Made by a program: the position numbers and the translations under genes
DNA from: Streptomyces chattanoogensis
GTDB lineage: Bacteria; Actinomycetota; Actinomycetes; Streptomycetales; Streptomycetaceae
Assembly (NCBI RefSeq): GCF_001294335.1
Contig: NZ_LGKG01000112.1
Span: forward strand, 62,001 to 126,000
DNA length: 64,000 nt
Reading direction: 5' to 3'
Notes under the pieces: model-generated
Databases searched by the model: none
What the model was told of the DNA's origin: nothing
Seen by the model: only the letters and a program-made list of their open reading frames with translations
Shown here: positions 7,126 to 16,015 of the stretch, piece by piece
Layout: every line of letters begins with the position of its first letter
Position numbering within the stretch: the first letter of the stretch is position 1

Positions 7126-9542
7126 CGGCGGGCCACCGCCTTCACCGCGGCGCGAGGGGTGACCCGCCACTGCCGGTCGCCGAGCGCCTCCTTCAGATGG
7201 GCCTGCCGGGCCACCATGTTCTTGAAGTGGCTGTAGAAGAAGGTGGAGACGAAGAAGTACGACCAGAACCAGGGCCTGCGGGTGCGCAGTTCGGGGACGG
7301 CCAGGCGCCAGGCGAAGAGTGCCTGGATCGGTCCGGCCGCCAGGGTGAGCGCCATCGCCAGGACGCAGACCGGCACCGCCCAGTCGAGCCGGTCGAAGCC
7401 GCCGGTGCGCCAGGCCGAGTAGAGCAGGATCGGCAGGATCTGGAGGGTGAGCCAGGGCTGCACTTCGCGCCAGCCGAGCAGGACCAGCAGACCGAGTTTC
7501 TGACGGGCCGTGAAGACGGGCGACCGCAGACCGTGCCACAGGTGCTTGAGCGAGACCTGGAGCCAGCCCTGGGCCCAGCGGGAGCGCTGGTTCCACAGGG
7601 CCTTGAGGGTGGTGGGGGCCAGTTCGCGGGAGATGAGGGTGCGGTCGACGGCGAAGCGGGCACCTTCGTTGAGGGCGCGCAGGGTGGAGTCGATGTCCTC
7701 GGTGAGCATCGAGCCGTGCATCCGGGTGCGGGCGAGCAGATCGGTGCGCCAGAAGCCGTTGGAGCCGCCGAAGACACCGAAGCCGTACAGCCGGGTGCGG
7801 CCGGGGTGGCTGACCGCGTAGATCGCCTCGAATTCGACGGCCACCAGCCGGGCGACGCGGGAGCTGTCGCCGTTGCGGATGACGCAGTGTCCCTGGACGA
7901 CGTCATAGCCGTTGGACAGCCAGTGCCAGGCGTGCTGGAAGGCGGTCGGGGCCGGGTGGTGGTCGGCGTCGAAGATGCCGACGAACTCGCCGCGGATCCG
8001 GGTGACCGCGGCGTTGATGTTCTGCGCCTTGGAGGTGGAACCGGCGACCGGGAGCAGCACCAGGCGCGGATCGCGGGCGGCCATCTCGCGGAGGGTGTCC
8101 TCGACGGGCAGCGGGTGCGGGGTGTTGTACGCGAGGACGATCTCGAGCTCGCCCGGGTAGTCGAGGCCGAGGAACGACTCGACGGTGTCGACGATGGTCG
8201 CGGCCTCGTTGGGCAGGTAGGCGGCGATGACGGCGCTGGCGGGCGGGTAGGGGGCGCCGGGTTTCTCGGGCCGGGCGGTGGAGTCGAGCGAGTAGAGGCA
8301 TTCCAGGACGATGAGCAGGGCGGACAGGACCAGGCCTGCCACCACCACCCAGTACATCGACGAGCCCAGGTCCCAGCCCAGTTCGTAGGTCTGCCGGTAG
8401 AGCGCGAACGGGACGCCGATGCCGAGCAGTAACGCCAGTACCGGCGAGAGCGAGGCGAGGGCGGGGCGGATGAGGGAGCCGATCGGGCGGCGCCGGTGGC
8501 GGTGGGGCGCGGGCCGCATCCAGGGGGCGTAGCGGACCGGGCGCAGGTCCCGGTGACGGAGCGCTTCGTTGGCCGCGTCGCGGGCCTTTTCCAGGGCCTG
8601 GGTGCCGGTGACGCACTCGGCCAGCGGGAGATAGCCGATCGCGGGGGTGAGGCGGACGTTCTCGTCGGCGACGATGAAGCGGGTGCCGGCCACGGTGGTG
8701 GCGAACTTCTCCAGACCGTGCCGGGCGGTCTCCTCGTCGACGCCGGGCAGCAGCATCAGCAGATGGCCGTCGTCGTTCCAGCCGAGCCGGTCGCAGAAGC
8801 TGCCCACGCGCTCGGCGACACCGGCCAGCCGCTCGGCGACCTCGCGGCGCACCCGGGGGCCGAGGCGGGTCTCCAGGGCAACCGTCTCGGCGACGGCGAC
8901 GACGGCGAGGACACCGCCGCGCCGGCCGGCCGCGGGGCGCTGGAGTTCGCGGTCGAGCTCGTCATGGAAGTGCGGGTGGGAGTAGAGGCCGGTGCGCGGG
9001 TCCTGGAGGAGGTTCTCCACCGGGACGGGCACGCGGCGCAGTTTGGCCTCGATCCGGGCGGAGAGTTCGACCGGGTCGGAGGCCTCGGGTATGCAGTCGT
9101 CGGCGCCCTGGCGCAGCAGGTGCGCGACGCCGGCGGGCTCGGTGCCCGCGGTGACCATCAGGAGCGGCAGCGCCTGGCCGGCGGGGACGGTGCGGACCTC
9201 GCGGATGACGTCGAGTCCGGGGTGCGGGGCGGCGTGTTCACCCCCTTCGGCCCGCTCGTGCCGTTCGTCGAGGGCGACGATGGCGTCCGGGGCCGCCTGC
9301 CCGACGCGGCGGTTGACCTCACCGGGCGGGGCCTGGCTGACGTCGTGTCCGGTGGCGCGCAGGGTGCGGGTGAGCCGCTCCAGCCGTGGTCCCGGGGTGC
9401 CGACGACCAGGACGTGTCCGCCGGGGCGGGCCGGTACGGCGTCAGTGACATCAGGGGTGCGGGTATGGGTGTCGGGGTCGTCCTCAGTGCCCAGCAGGGC
9501 GGTGGGAGTGCCCTGAGAGCCTGTGGGGTGCGAAGTGAGCAC
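7122..9542 (-). CDS. receiver / degenerate GGDEF / family 2 glycosyltransferase fusion
   Basis: About 806 residues in three blocks. Residues 42-170 look like a response-regulator receiver. Residues 180-340 resemble a GGDEF domain, but the signature is RLGWNDDGHLLMLLPG (252-267), so diguanylate cyclase activity is unlikely. After membrane helices (about 362-415) comes a processive glycosyltransferase of the cellulose/hyaluronan synthase type: FDADHHP (aspartates 525 and 527), LTEDID (TED at 614-616) and NQRSRW (QxxRW at 652-656), then further helices. Such enzymes polymerise sugar and export it across the membrane. I chose GTG at 9542, preceded by AAAGGA; the ATG at 9572 has no ribosome site. 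A regulatory module fused to the synthase suggests direct signal control of polymer output. It overlaps the acyltransferase gene by four bases. Confidence 0.88.
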   Translation of the reverse strand: MLTSHPTGSQGTPTALLGTEDDPDTHTRTPDVTDAVPARPGGHVLVVGTPGPRLERLTRTLRATGHDVSQAPPGEVNRRVGQAAPDAIVALDERHERAEGGEHAAPHPGLDVIREVRTVPAGQALPLLMVTAGTEPAGVAHLLRQGADDCIPEASDPVELSARIEAKLRRVPVPVENLLQDPRTGLYSHPHFHDELDRELQRPAAGRRGGVLAVVAVAETVALETRLGPRVRREVAERLAGVAERVGSFCDRLGWNDDGHLLMLLPGVDEETARHGLEKFATTVAGTRFIVADENVRLTPAIGYLPLAECVTGTQALEKARDAANEALRHRDLRPVRYAPWMRPAPHRHRRRPIGSLIRPALASLSPVLALLLGIGVPFALYRQTYELGWDLGSSMYWVVVAGLVLSALLIVLECLYSLDSTARPEKPGAPYPPASAVIAAYLPNEAATIVDTVESFLGLDYPGELEIVLAYNTPHPLPVEDTLREMAARDPRLVLLPVAGSTSKAQNINAAVTRIRGEFVGIFDADHHPAPTAFQHAWHWLSNGYDVVQGHCVIRNGDSSRVARLVAVEFEAIYAVSHPGRTRLYGFGVFGGSNGFWRTDLLARTRMHGSMLTEDIDSTLRALNEGARFAVDRTLISRELAPTTLKALWNQRSRWAQGWLQVSLKHLWHGLRSPVFTARQKLGLLVLLGWREVQPWLTLQILPILLYSAWRTGGFDRLDWAVPVCVLAMALTLAAGPIQALFAWRLAVPELRTRRPWFWSYFFVSTFFYSHFKNMVARQAHLKEALGDRQWRVTPRAAVKAVARR

Positions 9543-10343
9543 CTTGTGGGGTCCTTTCGTACGACGAGGCATGCCGCAGCGGGTCCGGGCGCGCGGTGAG
9601 CGGCGGTCCGGACCGGGGCGGCATGGGGCGCGACGGCGTCGACAACGCCGGGTGCGCCGCGGCCATGACGGGCCGCCGGGGGATGTGGGGAAGCACCCGG
9701 GCGGTTACCGGAGCGCGCGCGGTGGCGCGGGCGTCATGAGGGGAGAGCGCCGGACAGCGACGCCGCACTTGCCAGATGCATGACAAGTACAGCTTTCGCG
9801 AGCACCGGCAGCGACTGTCTCTCCGCGGATCGGCCCGCCTCGTCGGAACGCAGGGCCAGGGAGCCAGTGGCCGTGGGGCCAGGAAATGCGCGGACGCATT
9901 CCAGCAGTGATCGCATATGAAGGGTCCCATCCTGATCGGATTGTGGGGGAGGACCGGATTTCAGTTGTGCCAAAGGATGCCGCGTGGCGGGCCTTACGGC
10001 AACGCCAGCCTCGGCGATCACTGTGACGCCGCCCCGTCATCCACGTAACGCTCTCATTACGGCCCATCGTCACACCGGTCTCAATGAGTGCTACTGCCCC
10101 GTACGCACCAGAGCATCGGCTATACACGGTAAGCAAGTTGATAAGCGATATCGGACGATAAGGACCAATTCCCGCCTCACCCGCCCGTACTCCCGGCCAA
10201 CCGACCCGGCGCCTTCGTTTCGAAGGGGATCTGGAGATTCGTACGTCCGAACGATCTGTTAATCTGCCCGCCCCTGGATGTTCCTCCATCTCCCGCTCCC
10301 AAGCACCCCACCGCTCCGCCGGGTGCAGCGAGGTGTCCCGTAC
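9543..10343. other. 800-base intergenic region between divergent genes
   Basis: No gene can be supported. The short frames on both strands lack consistent GC3 bias. A 60-codon minus frame (9734-9916, beginning MRSLLECVRAFPG) has only a poorly placed AGGA and no recognisable family. The stretch 10060-10270 is richer in A/T than its surroundings and probably carries the promoter of the regulator gene at 10344. Confidence 0.4.
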
Positions 10344-11066
10344 GTGTACAGCACTCCGTTTTCCCCCCAAGAGGCCCGTTCGGCGCGGGCCCGGGTGGGC
10401 CTGACCACCGCTCAGGTCGCCCAGTCCATGACGGCGTGCGGCGCGCCTGCCCGGCCCGAGACGATCGAGGCCTGGGAGTACGGCTCCCAAGTGCCGACCG
10501 AGTCGCAGCTCTTCGCGCTGGCCGATGTCCTGTGGTGCGCCCCCACGGTCCTGATGGGCGTCGAGCCGCGGACGCTGGCCGAGCACCGGATGGCCCGTCA
10601 GCTGGGCACGGAGCGGCTGGCGCAGCTGATCGGCATGGACCCGCACACCTACCGGCTGGCCGAGTCGGAGCAGCGCTGGACCGGTGACTACCGCCAGACC
10701 AAGGCGCTGGTGGATGCCCTGGGGCTGTCGCTGCGGAAGCTGATCGGCGTGATGGGCCGGGTCGACGAGCTGGCCGGACATCTGCGGGCCGCGATCGACG
10801 GGCGCTGGAAGACGCATGTCTCTCCGGTCATGGAGATCACCACGCTGAACAAGACCCGGGTCAGCGATGCGCTGCGCACGATGCACGGGGAGTTCGCGGA
10901 GTTCGCCGAGCGCTACATGGGGCATGTGGTGGCCCGTAACGACGACGCGCGGCTCAAGGAGGTGGCGGCCGAGCGTTCGGCGTATCTGCGCCGGCTGGTC
11001 GACCACTTCTGGGAGCTGATCGGCGAGGCCGGTGAGGCGCCGCCGTTCCACTCGGTGACGCACTGA
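10344..11066 (+). CDS. XRE-type regulator with tandem helix-turn-helix segments
   Basis: A 240-residue cytoplasmic DNA-binding protein. The first HTH lies at about residues 8-70 (QEARSARARVGLTTAQVAQ, then TIEAWEYGSQVPTESQL). A second XRE-like segment follows (LAQLIGMDPHTYRLAESEQ). The C-terminal third is helical with no known domain. The start is GTG at 10344 because GAGGTG lies eight bases upstream, whereas the longer frame from 10278 has no ribosome site. It stands alone, convergent with the permease gene. The target is unknown, but adjacency makes the permease a candidate. Confidence 0.82.
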   Translation: MYSTPFSPQEARSARARVGLTTAQVAQSMTACGAPARPETIEAWEYGSQVPTESQLFALADVLWCAPTVLMGVEPRTLAEHRMARQLGTERLAQLIGMDPHTYRLAESEQRWTGDYRQTKALVDALGLSLRKLIGVMGRVDELAGHLRAAIDGRWKTHVSPVMEITTLNKTRVSDALRTMHGEFAEFAERYMGHVVARNDDARLKEVAAERSAYLRRLVDHFWELIGEAGEAPPFHSVTH

Positions 11067-11105
11067 GCGAAGCGGTGCCCCGGCGGGGCGCCGGCGCGGG
11101 TGAGG

Positions 11106-11143
11106 CGCCGGACACGGGCGGGCGGAGCGGCCCGCGTCCGGCG
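11106..11143. terminator. hairpin between convergent regulator and permease genes
   Basis: Arms CGCCGGACACGGGC (11106-11119) and GCCCGCGTCCGGCG (11130-11143) pair with one mismatch around a 10-base loop. It sits in the 84-base gap between two convergent stops and is a probable bidirectional terminator. Confidence 0.65.
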
Positions 11144-11150
11144 GTGCGGC

Positions 11151-12590
11151 TCAGTGCGCGGCGGCGCCCAGCGGCGGGCCCGCCGGATCCGTCGGCCCGT
11201 CGTCCTCGATGTCGTCCCAGTCGATCTCCATCGTCCTGCGGCGGGTGAGGACGTTGAAGAACAGATTGAGCAGGATGGCGGTCAGACCGCCCAGGGTGAT
11301 CCCGCTGTCGAGGATCGCCTTCACATCGTCGGGCATCCGGTCGAAGAACGGCGCGACCGCGGAGGGCAGCAGCCCGGCACCGAGGCTGACGGCCAGGATC
11401 AGGGCGTTGCGCTCCTCGCGCAGATCCACCTTGCCCAGGATCTGGATGCCGACGGTGGCGACCATGCCGAACATCGAGATGGCGGCGCCGCCGAGCACCG
11501 GGTGCGGAATCACGGCGACCACGCTGCCGACCTTCGGCAGCAGCCCCAGGGCGATCATGAAGAGACCGGCCGCGACCACCACGAAGCGGCTCATCACCCT
11601 GGACATCCGCACCAGGCCGATGTTCTCGGCGAACGCCACGTACGGGAAGGAGTTGAAGACTCCGCCGAGCACGGTGGCCACACCGTCGGCGCGCAGGGCG
11701 TTGGCGACGGTGGTGTTGTCGACCCTTTTCCGGGTGATTTCCCCGATCGCGTACACATCTCCGGTGGTTTCCACCATCGTGATCAGCATGACGACGGCCA
11801 TGGCGATGATGGGGAACAGCTCGAACTTCGGCATTCCGTAATGGAAGGGGGTGCTGACGCCGAACCAGTCGGCATTGCCCACCGCGCTGAAGTCGACATC
11901 GCCGAAGGCCCAGGCAACCGCCGTGCCGCCGACCAGTCCGAGCAGAACAGCCAGGCTGCTCAGATACGGCTTTCCGACGCGGACCACGGCCAGGATGAAC
12001 AGCAGGGTGCCCAGGGCGTATCCGAGATTCTTCGCGGAACCGAATTCGGGATGCCCGGCCAACTGGGCGCCGCCGGCCGCGTCCTGGAGTCCCTGGGGTA
12101 TGAGGGTGAGGCCGATGATGGTGAGGATCGTGCCGATGACGACCGGCGGGAAATACTTCACCAATTTGCTGAAGAACGGCGCGAACAGGAAGGTCGCGAT
12201 ACCCGCGGTGATGACCGCGCCGTAGACGACGAGCAGTCCGGCGACACCGCCGCCCGCACCCAGGCCGATAGCGATCATCGGGGAGACCGCGGTGAAGGTG
12301 ACACCCTGGACGAGCGGCAGCCGGGCGCCGATCTTCCAGATGCCGAAGGCCTGGATGATCGAGGCGATACCGCAGGTCAGCAGGTCCGCGTTGATCAGGT
12401 AGACGAGCTGCTCATGGGTCAGGCCCAGGGCATTGCCGACGAGTATGGGGACGATGACGGCCGCGGCATAGAAGGCGAGGACGTGCTGGAAACCGTAGAG
12501 CGCGAGTTTGCCGACGGGGAGCACCTCGTCGACGGGATGCGTGCGCTGTCCGGGGAACTGCGGGGAGGAATGTCGGGAGGATCGTGCCAT
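11151..12590 (-). CDS. NCS2-family nucleobase permease (uracil/xanthine type)
   Basis: A 479-residue inner-membrane symporter with about 12-14 helices, importing a purine or pyrimidine base with a cation. Family marks: the QH motif in helix 1 (YGFQHVLAFYAAAV), a conserved glutamate in TMVETTGD, and the NCS2 signature region FAENIGLVRMSRV. Residues 1-25 and the acidic tail (EIDWDDIEDDGP) are cytoplasmic. The ATG at 12590 is chosen because AAGG lies just upstream (AAGGCAGAG); the longer frame is not supported. The motif spacing does not settle uracil versus xanthine/urate. Confidence 0.9.
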   Translation of the reverse strand: MARSSRHSSPQFPGQRTHPVDEVLPVGKLALYGFQHVLAFYAAAVIVPILVGNALGLTHEQLVYLINADLLTCGIASIIQAFGIWKIGARLPLVQGVTFTAVSPMIAIGLGAGGGVAGLLVVYGAVITAGIATFLFAPFFSKLVKYFPPVVIGTILTIIGLTLIPQGLQDAAGGAQLAGHPEFGSAKNLGYALGTLLFILAVVRVGKPYLSSLAVLLGLVGGTAVAWAFGDVDFSAVGNADWFGVSTPFHYGMPKFELFPIIAMAVVMLITMVETTGDVYAIGEITRKRVDNTTVANALRADGVATVLGGVFNSFPYVAFAENIGLVRMSRVMSRFVVVAAGLFMIALGLLPKVGSVVAVIPHPVLGGAAISMFGMVATVGIQILGKVDLREERNALILAVSLGAGLLPSAVAPFFDRMPDDVKAILDSGITLGGLTAILLNLFFNVLTRRRTMEIDWDDIEDDGPTDPAGPPLGAAAH

Positions 12591-13035
12591 CTCTGCCTTG
12601 CCTTCACGAGGTAGGTGAATAAGAAGGGAACCGGCTCCGGCATGTCCGGATGGCATGACGGGACCGGCCTGGTCCTACAAAGCCGACGGTGAGCGGTGTT
12701 GCCGACACCACGTAGCCCTGCTTCTACTGCGTAGCCCTGCTTCTGCTGCGCATTGTGTCCTGGTTCGACAGGACTTCCTTCGATCGGCCGGGCAAATTCC
12801 GGTATTTCCTTTGAAATTGCAGGCGAGTCGATCGGGCGTTCACCATAGTTGACCTGGGGTATTTCTCGCGAGTAACCGGGGGTCACGCCCGTCGGTATTG
12901 CGGACCGGCACGGCGGTACGTGGGGCGCACACTGGCCCCGACCTGGCACACACACTGGCCCTGACCTGGCGTTTTGTGCGCCGTGCCGGCCTCCGTGAAG
13001 AGGCAGGGCCCGGCCCGTCGCCGTAAACTCCAGAT
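12591..13035. other. intergenic region with short direct repeats
   Basis: 445 bases between divergent genes with no credible ORF. Two near-identical 19-base copies (CGTAGCCCTGCTTCTRCTG) stand head to tail at 12711-12748. A second pair of roughly 19-base direct repeats built on CACTGGCCCYGACCTGGC lies at about 12930-12972. Promoters for the permease and the FHA-ABC gene should lie here, but no clear -10/-35 pair stands out. Confidence 0.5.
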
Positions 13036-15378
13036 ATGGCCAAGCGCCCGGATGCCACCGCGCCGGAACTCCTTGTCGAGGCCGACGGCGGCTCGGTGGT
13101 GATGGATCCGCACCGGACGTACCACGTGGGCCGTGACCCCGCCAGTGAAGTCGTCCTCACCGACGCCCGGGTCTCCTGGCATCACGCGGTGCTGCGGACG
13201 ACCGACGGCCACTGGATGATCGAGGACGCGCACAGCACCAACGGGACGTACACCGACGGGCGGCGGGTGGACCACTGCGATGTCGGGCCGGGCAGCGTGA
13301 TCCGGTTCGGCAGCCCGGCCGACGGGCCGTGCGCGGTGCTCAGCGGCACGCCGGGGCCCCGGCAGGAATCCGGCCGGCCCTCATCGGTGCCGCACCCCTC
13401 CGGCACCCACACTTTCCGGCGGCCCAGTGCGGTGCGGCCGCTGCCCGCCGCCAGGACCACCCGGATCGGCAGGGCACCCGACAACGACCTGGTCGTCGAC
13501 GATCTCGCCGTCTCCCGCCGGCACGCCGAACTGCGGGCCGGACCGGACGGCTACGAGATCGCCGACCTGGGCAGCCACAACGGCACCTACCTCAACGGCC
13601 AGCCGGTCACCCGCGCCCTGGTCATCCCCGGCGACATCATCGGCATCGGCCACAGCGCCTTCGTGCTCGTCGGAGAGGAACTGCAGGAGTTCATCGACAC
13701 CGGTGAGGTCTCACTGGACGTCCAGGACCTGGCCGTCACGGTCGACAGGGGCCGCCGGACGCTGCTCGACCATGTGTCCTTCCCCGTCGGCGAGAAGTCG
13801 CTGCTGGCGGTGGTCGGACCGAGCGGAGCCGGCAAGTCGACGCTGCTCAACGCGCTGACCGGGCTGCGGCCCGCCGACGAGGGCACGGTGCTCTACGACG
13901 GACGGGACCTCTACCGCGACTACGCCGAGCTGCGCCGGCGCATCGGACTCGTACCGCAGGACGACATCCTGCACACCCAGCTGACCGTGCGCCGGGCCCT
14001 CGGCTACGCCGCCCGGCTGCGCTTCCCGGAGGACACCGCGAAGGCCGAACGGCAGGCCCGGGTGGACGAGGTCATCCGTGAACTGGGGCTCACCGAGCGG
14101 GCCGGGCAGGCCATCCACAGCCTCTCGGGCGGCCAGCGCAAGAGGGTGAACGTGGCGCTCGAGCTGCTGACCAAACCGTCGCTGCTCTTCCTCGACGAGC
14201 CGACCTCCGGGCTCGACCCCGGGATGGACCGCTCGGTGATGCATACCCTGCGCGGCCTGGCCGACGACGGCCGCACGGTCATCGTCGTCACGCACAGCGT
14301 GCTGAGCCTGGACGTCTGCGACCGGCTGCTGGTCCTCGCGCCCGGCGGGAAGATCGCGTACTACGGGCCGCCCGACGAGGCGCTGGCGTTCTTCGGGTTC
14401 GCGCAGTGGCCCGAGGCGTTCGAGGCCTTCGAGACGGACATCGCGCGGGACTGGGCGGGGCAGTACCGCGCCTCGCCGCTGCACCGGCGCTGCATCTCCG
14501 CGGACTCCCGGCAGCCGCGGCAGGCCCCCGAGGCCCCGCGGGGCTCCGTGGCCGCGCCCAAGGCGCAGAGCTGGGGCGGGCAGTTGCGCACGCTGGTGCA
14601 GCGGTATGCGGCGGCGCTGAGCGCGGACCGTACCTTCCTGATCGTCATGGTCGCGCTGCCCTTCGTCATGGGGGCGATGACACGCGCGCTGGCCGGAAGC
14701 GCCCTCACCCGGGACACGGCGCCCCAGACGCTGCTGATCCTGTGCGTCGGAGCGGTCCTGACCGGCGCCGCCAATGCCGTACGCGAGCTGGTCAAGGAAC
14801 GGACGATCTATCAGCGGGAGAGAGCCGTCGGCCTGTCCCGCTCGGCGTATGTGATGTCCAAGGTGCTGGTGCTGGGTACTGTAACGGTGGTACAGGCTGT
14901 GGTGCTGACCACGGTCGGACTGTTCGGCGTCGATGTCAACTCGCCAGGCGGCAAAGGGCTGTTGGTACCTTCCCTTGCCGAAATCACGCTCGCCGTGGCG
15001 CTGTTGGCGTTCACGGCGATGATGCTCGGCCTCTTCGTGTCCGCCCTGGTGCGCAAGGAGGAGGTCACCATGCCGCTGCTGGTCCTCCTCGCGATCGTGC
15101 AGGTCGTCTTCTGCGGAGTGCAGCTGAAGCTGCACGGCGTGGCGGGGCTGGAACAGCTGTCGTGGCTGGTGCCGTCGAGATGGGCGCTCGCCGCGATGGC
15201 CGGGACGGTCGACCTGCACCGGATCGTGCCGGGGGACGTCACCGCGGACCCGCTCTTCCAGCACCGGCCGGTGGTCTGGCTGCTCGACATGGGCCTGCTG
15301 ATCGTGCTGTCCGCCCTCTTCGGCTTCCTGGTCACCCGGCTGCTGCGGCGGCATGAGCCCGAGATCATGCGCAAGTAG
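13036..15378 (+). CDS. FHA-FHA ABC transporter (fused ATPase and ABC-2 permease)
   Basis: A 780-residue polypeptide. FHA domain 1 is at about 25-100 (VGRDPASEVVL...HSTNGTY). FHA domain 2 is at 143-215 (IGRAPDNDLVVDD, SRRHAEL, SHNGTYLNG). The ABC ATPase has Walker A GPSGAGKST (261-269), signature LSGGQ (363-367) and Walker B LLFLDEP (383-389). A C-terminal ABC-2 type permease with six hydrophobic segments begins near 540. FHA domains bind phosphothreonine, so activity is expected to respond to Ser/Thr kinases, as in the mycobacterial Rv1747-PknF pair. A kinase gene lies two genes downstream. The cargo exported is unknown. Confidence 0.93.
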   Translation: MAKRPDATAPELLVEADGGSVVMDPHRTYHVGRDPASEVVLTDARVSWHHAVLRTTDGHWMIEDAHSTNGTYTDGRRVDHCDVGPGSVIRFGSPADGPCAVLSGTPGPRQESGRPSSVPHPSGTHTFRRPSAVRPLPAARTTRIGRAPDNDLVVDDLAVSRRHAELRAGPDGYEIADLGSHNGTYLNGQPVTRALVIPGDIIGIGHSAFVLVGEELQEFIDTGEVSLDVQDLAVTVDRGRRTLLDHVSFPVGEKSLLAVVGPSGAGKSTLLNALTGLRPADEGTVLYDGRDLYRDYAELRRRIGLVPQDDILHTQLTVRRALGYAARLRFPEDTAKAERQARVDEVIRELGLTERAGQAIHSLSGGQRKRVNVALELLTKPSLLFLDEPTSGLDPGMDRSVMHTLRGLADDGRTVIVVTHSVLSLDVCDRLLVLAPGGKIAYYGPPDEALAFFGFAQWPEAFEAFETDIARDWAGQYRASPLHRRCISADSRQPRQAPEAPRGSVAAPKAQSWGGQLRTLVQRYAAALSADRTFLIVMVALPFVMGAMTRALAGSALTRDTAPQTLLILCVGAVLTGAANAVRELVKERTIYQRERAVGLSRSAYVMSKVLVLGTVTVVQAVVLTTVGLFGVDVNSPGGKGLLVPSLAEITLAVALLAFTAMMLGLFVSALVRKEEVTMPLLVLLAIVQVVFCGVQLKLHGVAGLEQLSWLVPSRWALAAMAGTVDLHRIVPGDVTADPLFQHRPVVWLLDMGLLIVLSALFGFLVTRLLRRHEPEIMRK

Positions 15379-15394
15379 CGTCAAGGAGCTGCCC

Positions 15395-16009
15395 ATGACC
15401 ACGCCCGAATTCCAGCCCAGCCACGTGGTCCCCCCGGACGGCATGCCGGCCTGGTCCGCGCCGGACGCCGCCCGGCCCACGGTGCCGCTGGACCCGCTGC
15501 TCCCCGTCCAGGTCATCGACCGGCTGGGCGACTGGGCGCTGGCACTGTGCCACAACGGCTGGTCGGCCTGGGTGGACGGCCGGCTGCTGCTGTCGATCCC
15601 GCACGGCCCGCCCGCCGCCGCCGCGCCGCCCACCCGGACCACGGACCCCCGGCCGCTGCTGGGCGGGGTCGAGAGCGAGCTGGTCCGCTACCGCCGGCTG
15701 GTCGAGGAGCTGGTCGCGGGGCGGCTGGACGGCGAGGCGTTCGGGCAGCGGACGCGCGGCATGCGGGTGGGGGTGGTGATGGACGGCGAGGCGGTGTGGC
15801 TGTACGACGCCCGGCACGAGCGGTGGTGCTACTGCGACGGGGTGTCGCTGGAGACCTATGCGGTGACGGCGGGGCCCTCGACGCGGAGCCGGGAGGGCGA
15901 GACCCCGGATCCCCCGGCGTCCGCGCCGCCTCCGACCGCGCCGTACGGGTCGTACGGGGCCTCGGCGGCCGGCGGTGACGCGGTGCGCGGCCGGCGCCTC
16001 GGGGGGTGA
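15395..16009 (+). CDS. conserved hypothetical protein of the FHA-ABC/kinase operon
   Basis: A 204-residue soluble protein whose ATG is preceded by AAGGAG and lies 17 bases past the transporter stop. An SH3-like stretch near the N-terminus (VQVIDRLGDWALALCHNGWSAWVDGRLLLSIP, given here only by its ends VQVID and LLLSIP, residues 37-68) is followed by a helical centre (VRYRRLVEELVAGRLDGEAF) and a compact strand region (VWLYDARHERWCYCDG). The tail is Pro/Ser/Gly-rich and probably disordered. I do not recognise an enzyme. Its position between the FHA transporter and the kinase suggests an adaptor or kinase substrate. Confidence 0.75.
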   Translation: MTTPEFQPSHVVPPDGMPAWSAPDAARPTVPLDPLLPVQVIDRLGDWALALCHNGWSAWVDGRLLLSIPHGPPAAAAPPTRTTDPRPLLGGVESELVRYRRLVEELVAGRLDGEAFGQRTRGMRVGVVMDGEAVWLYDARHERWCYCDGVSLETYAVTAGPSTRSREGETPDPPASAPPPTAPYGSYGASAAGGDAVRGRRLGG

Positions 16010-16015
16010 CGCGGG

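Noticed and set aside
9984..10262. 92-codon plus frame before the XRE-type regulator
   Set aside because: Codon use is flat, no ribosome site, and the region is A/T-richer promoter-like sequence.
12655..12852. 65-codon plus frame in the permease upstream region
   Set aside because: No ribosome site, no GC3 bias and it reads through a direct repeat.
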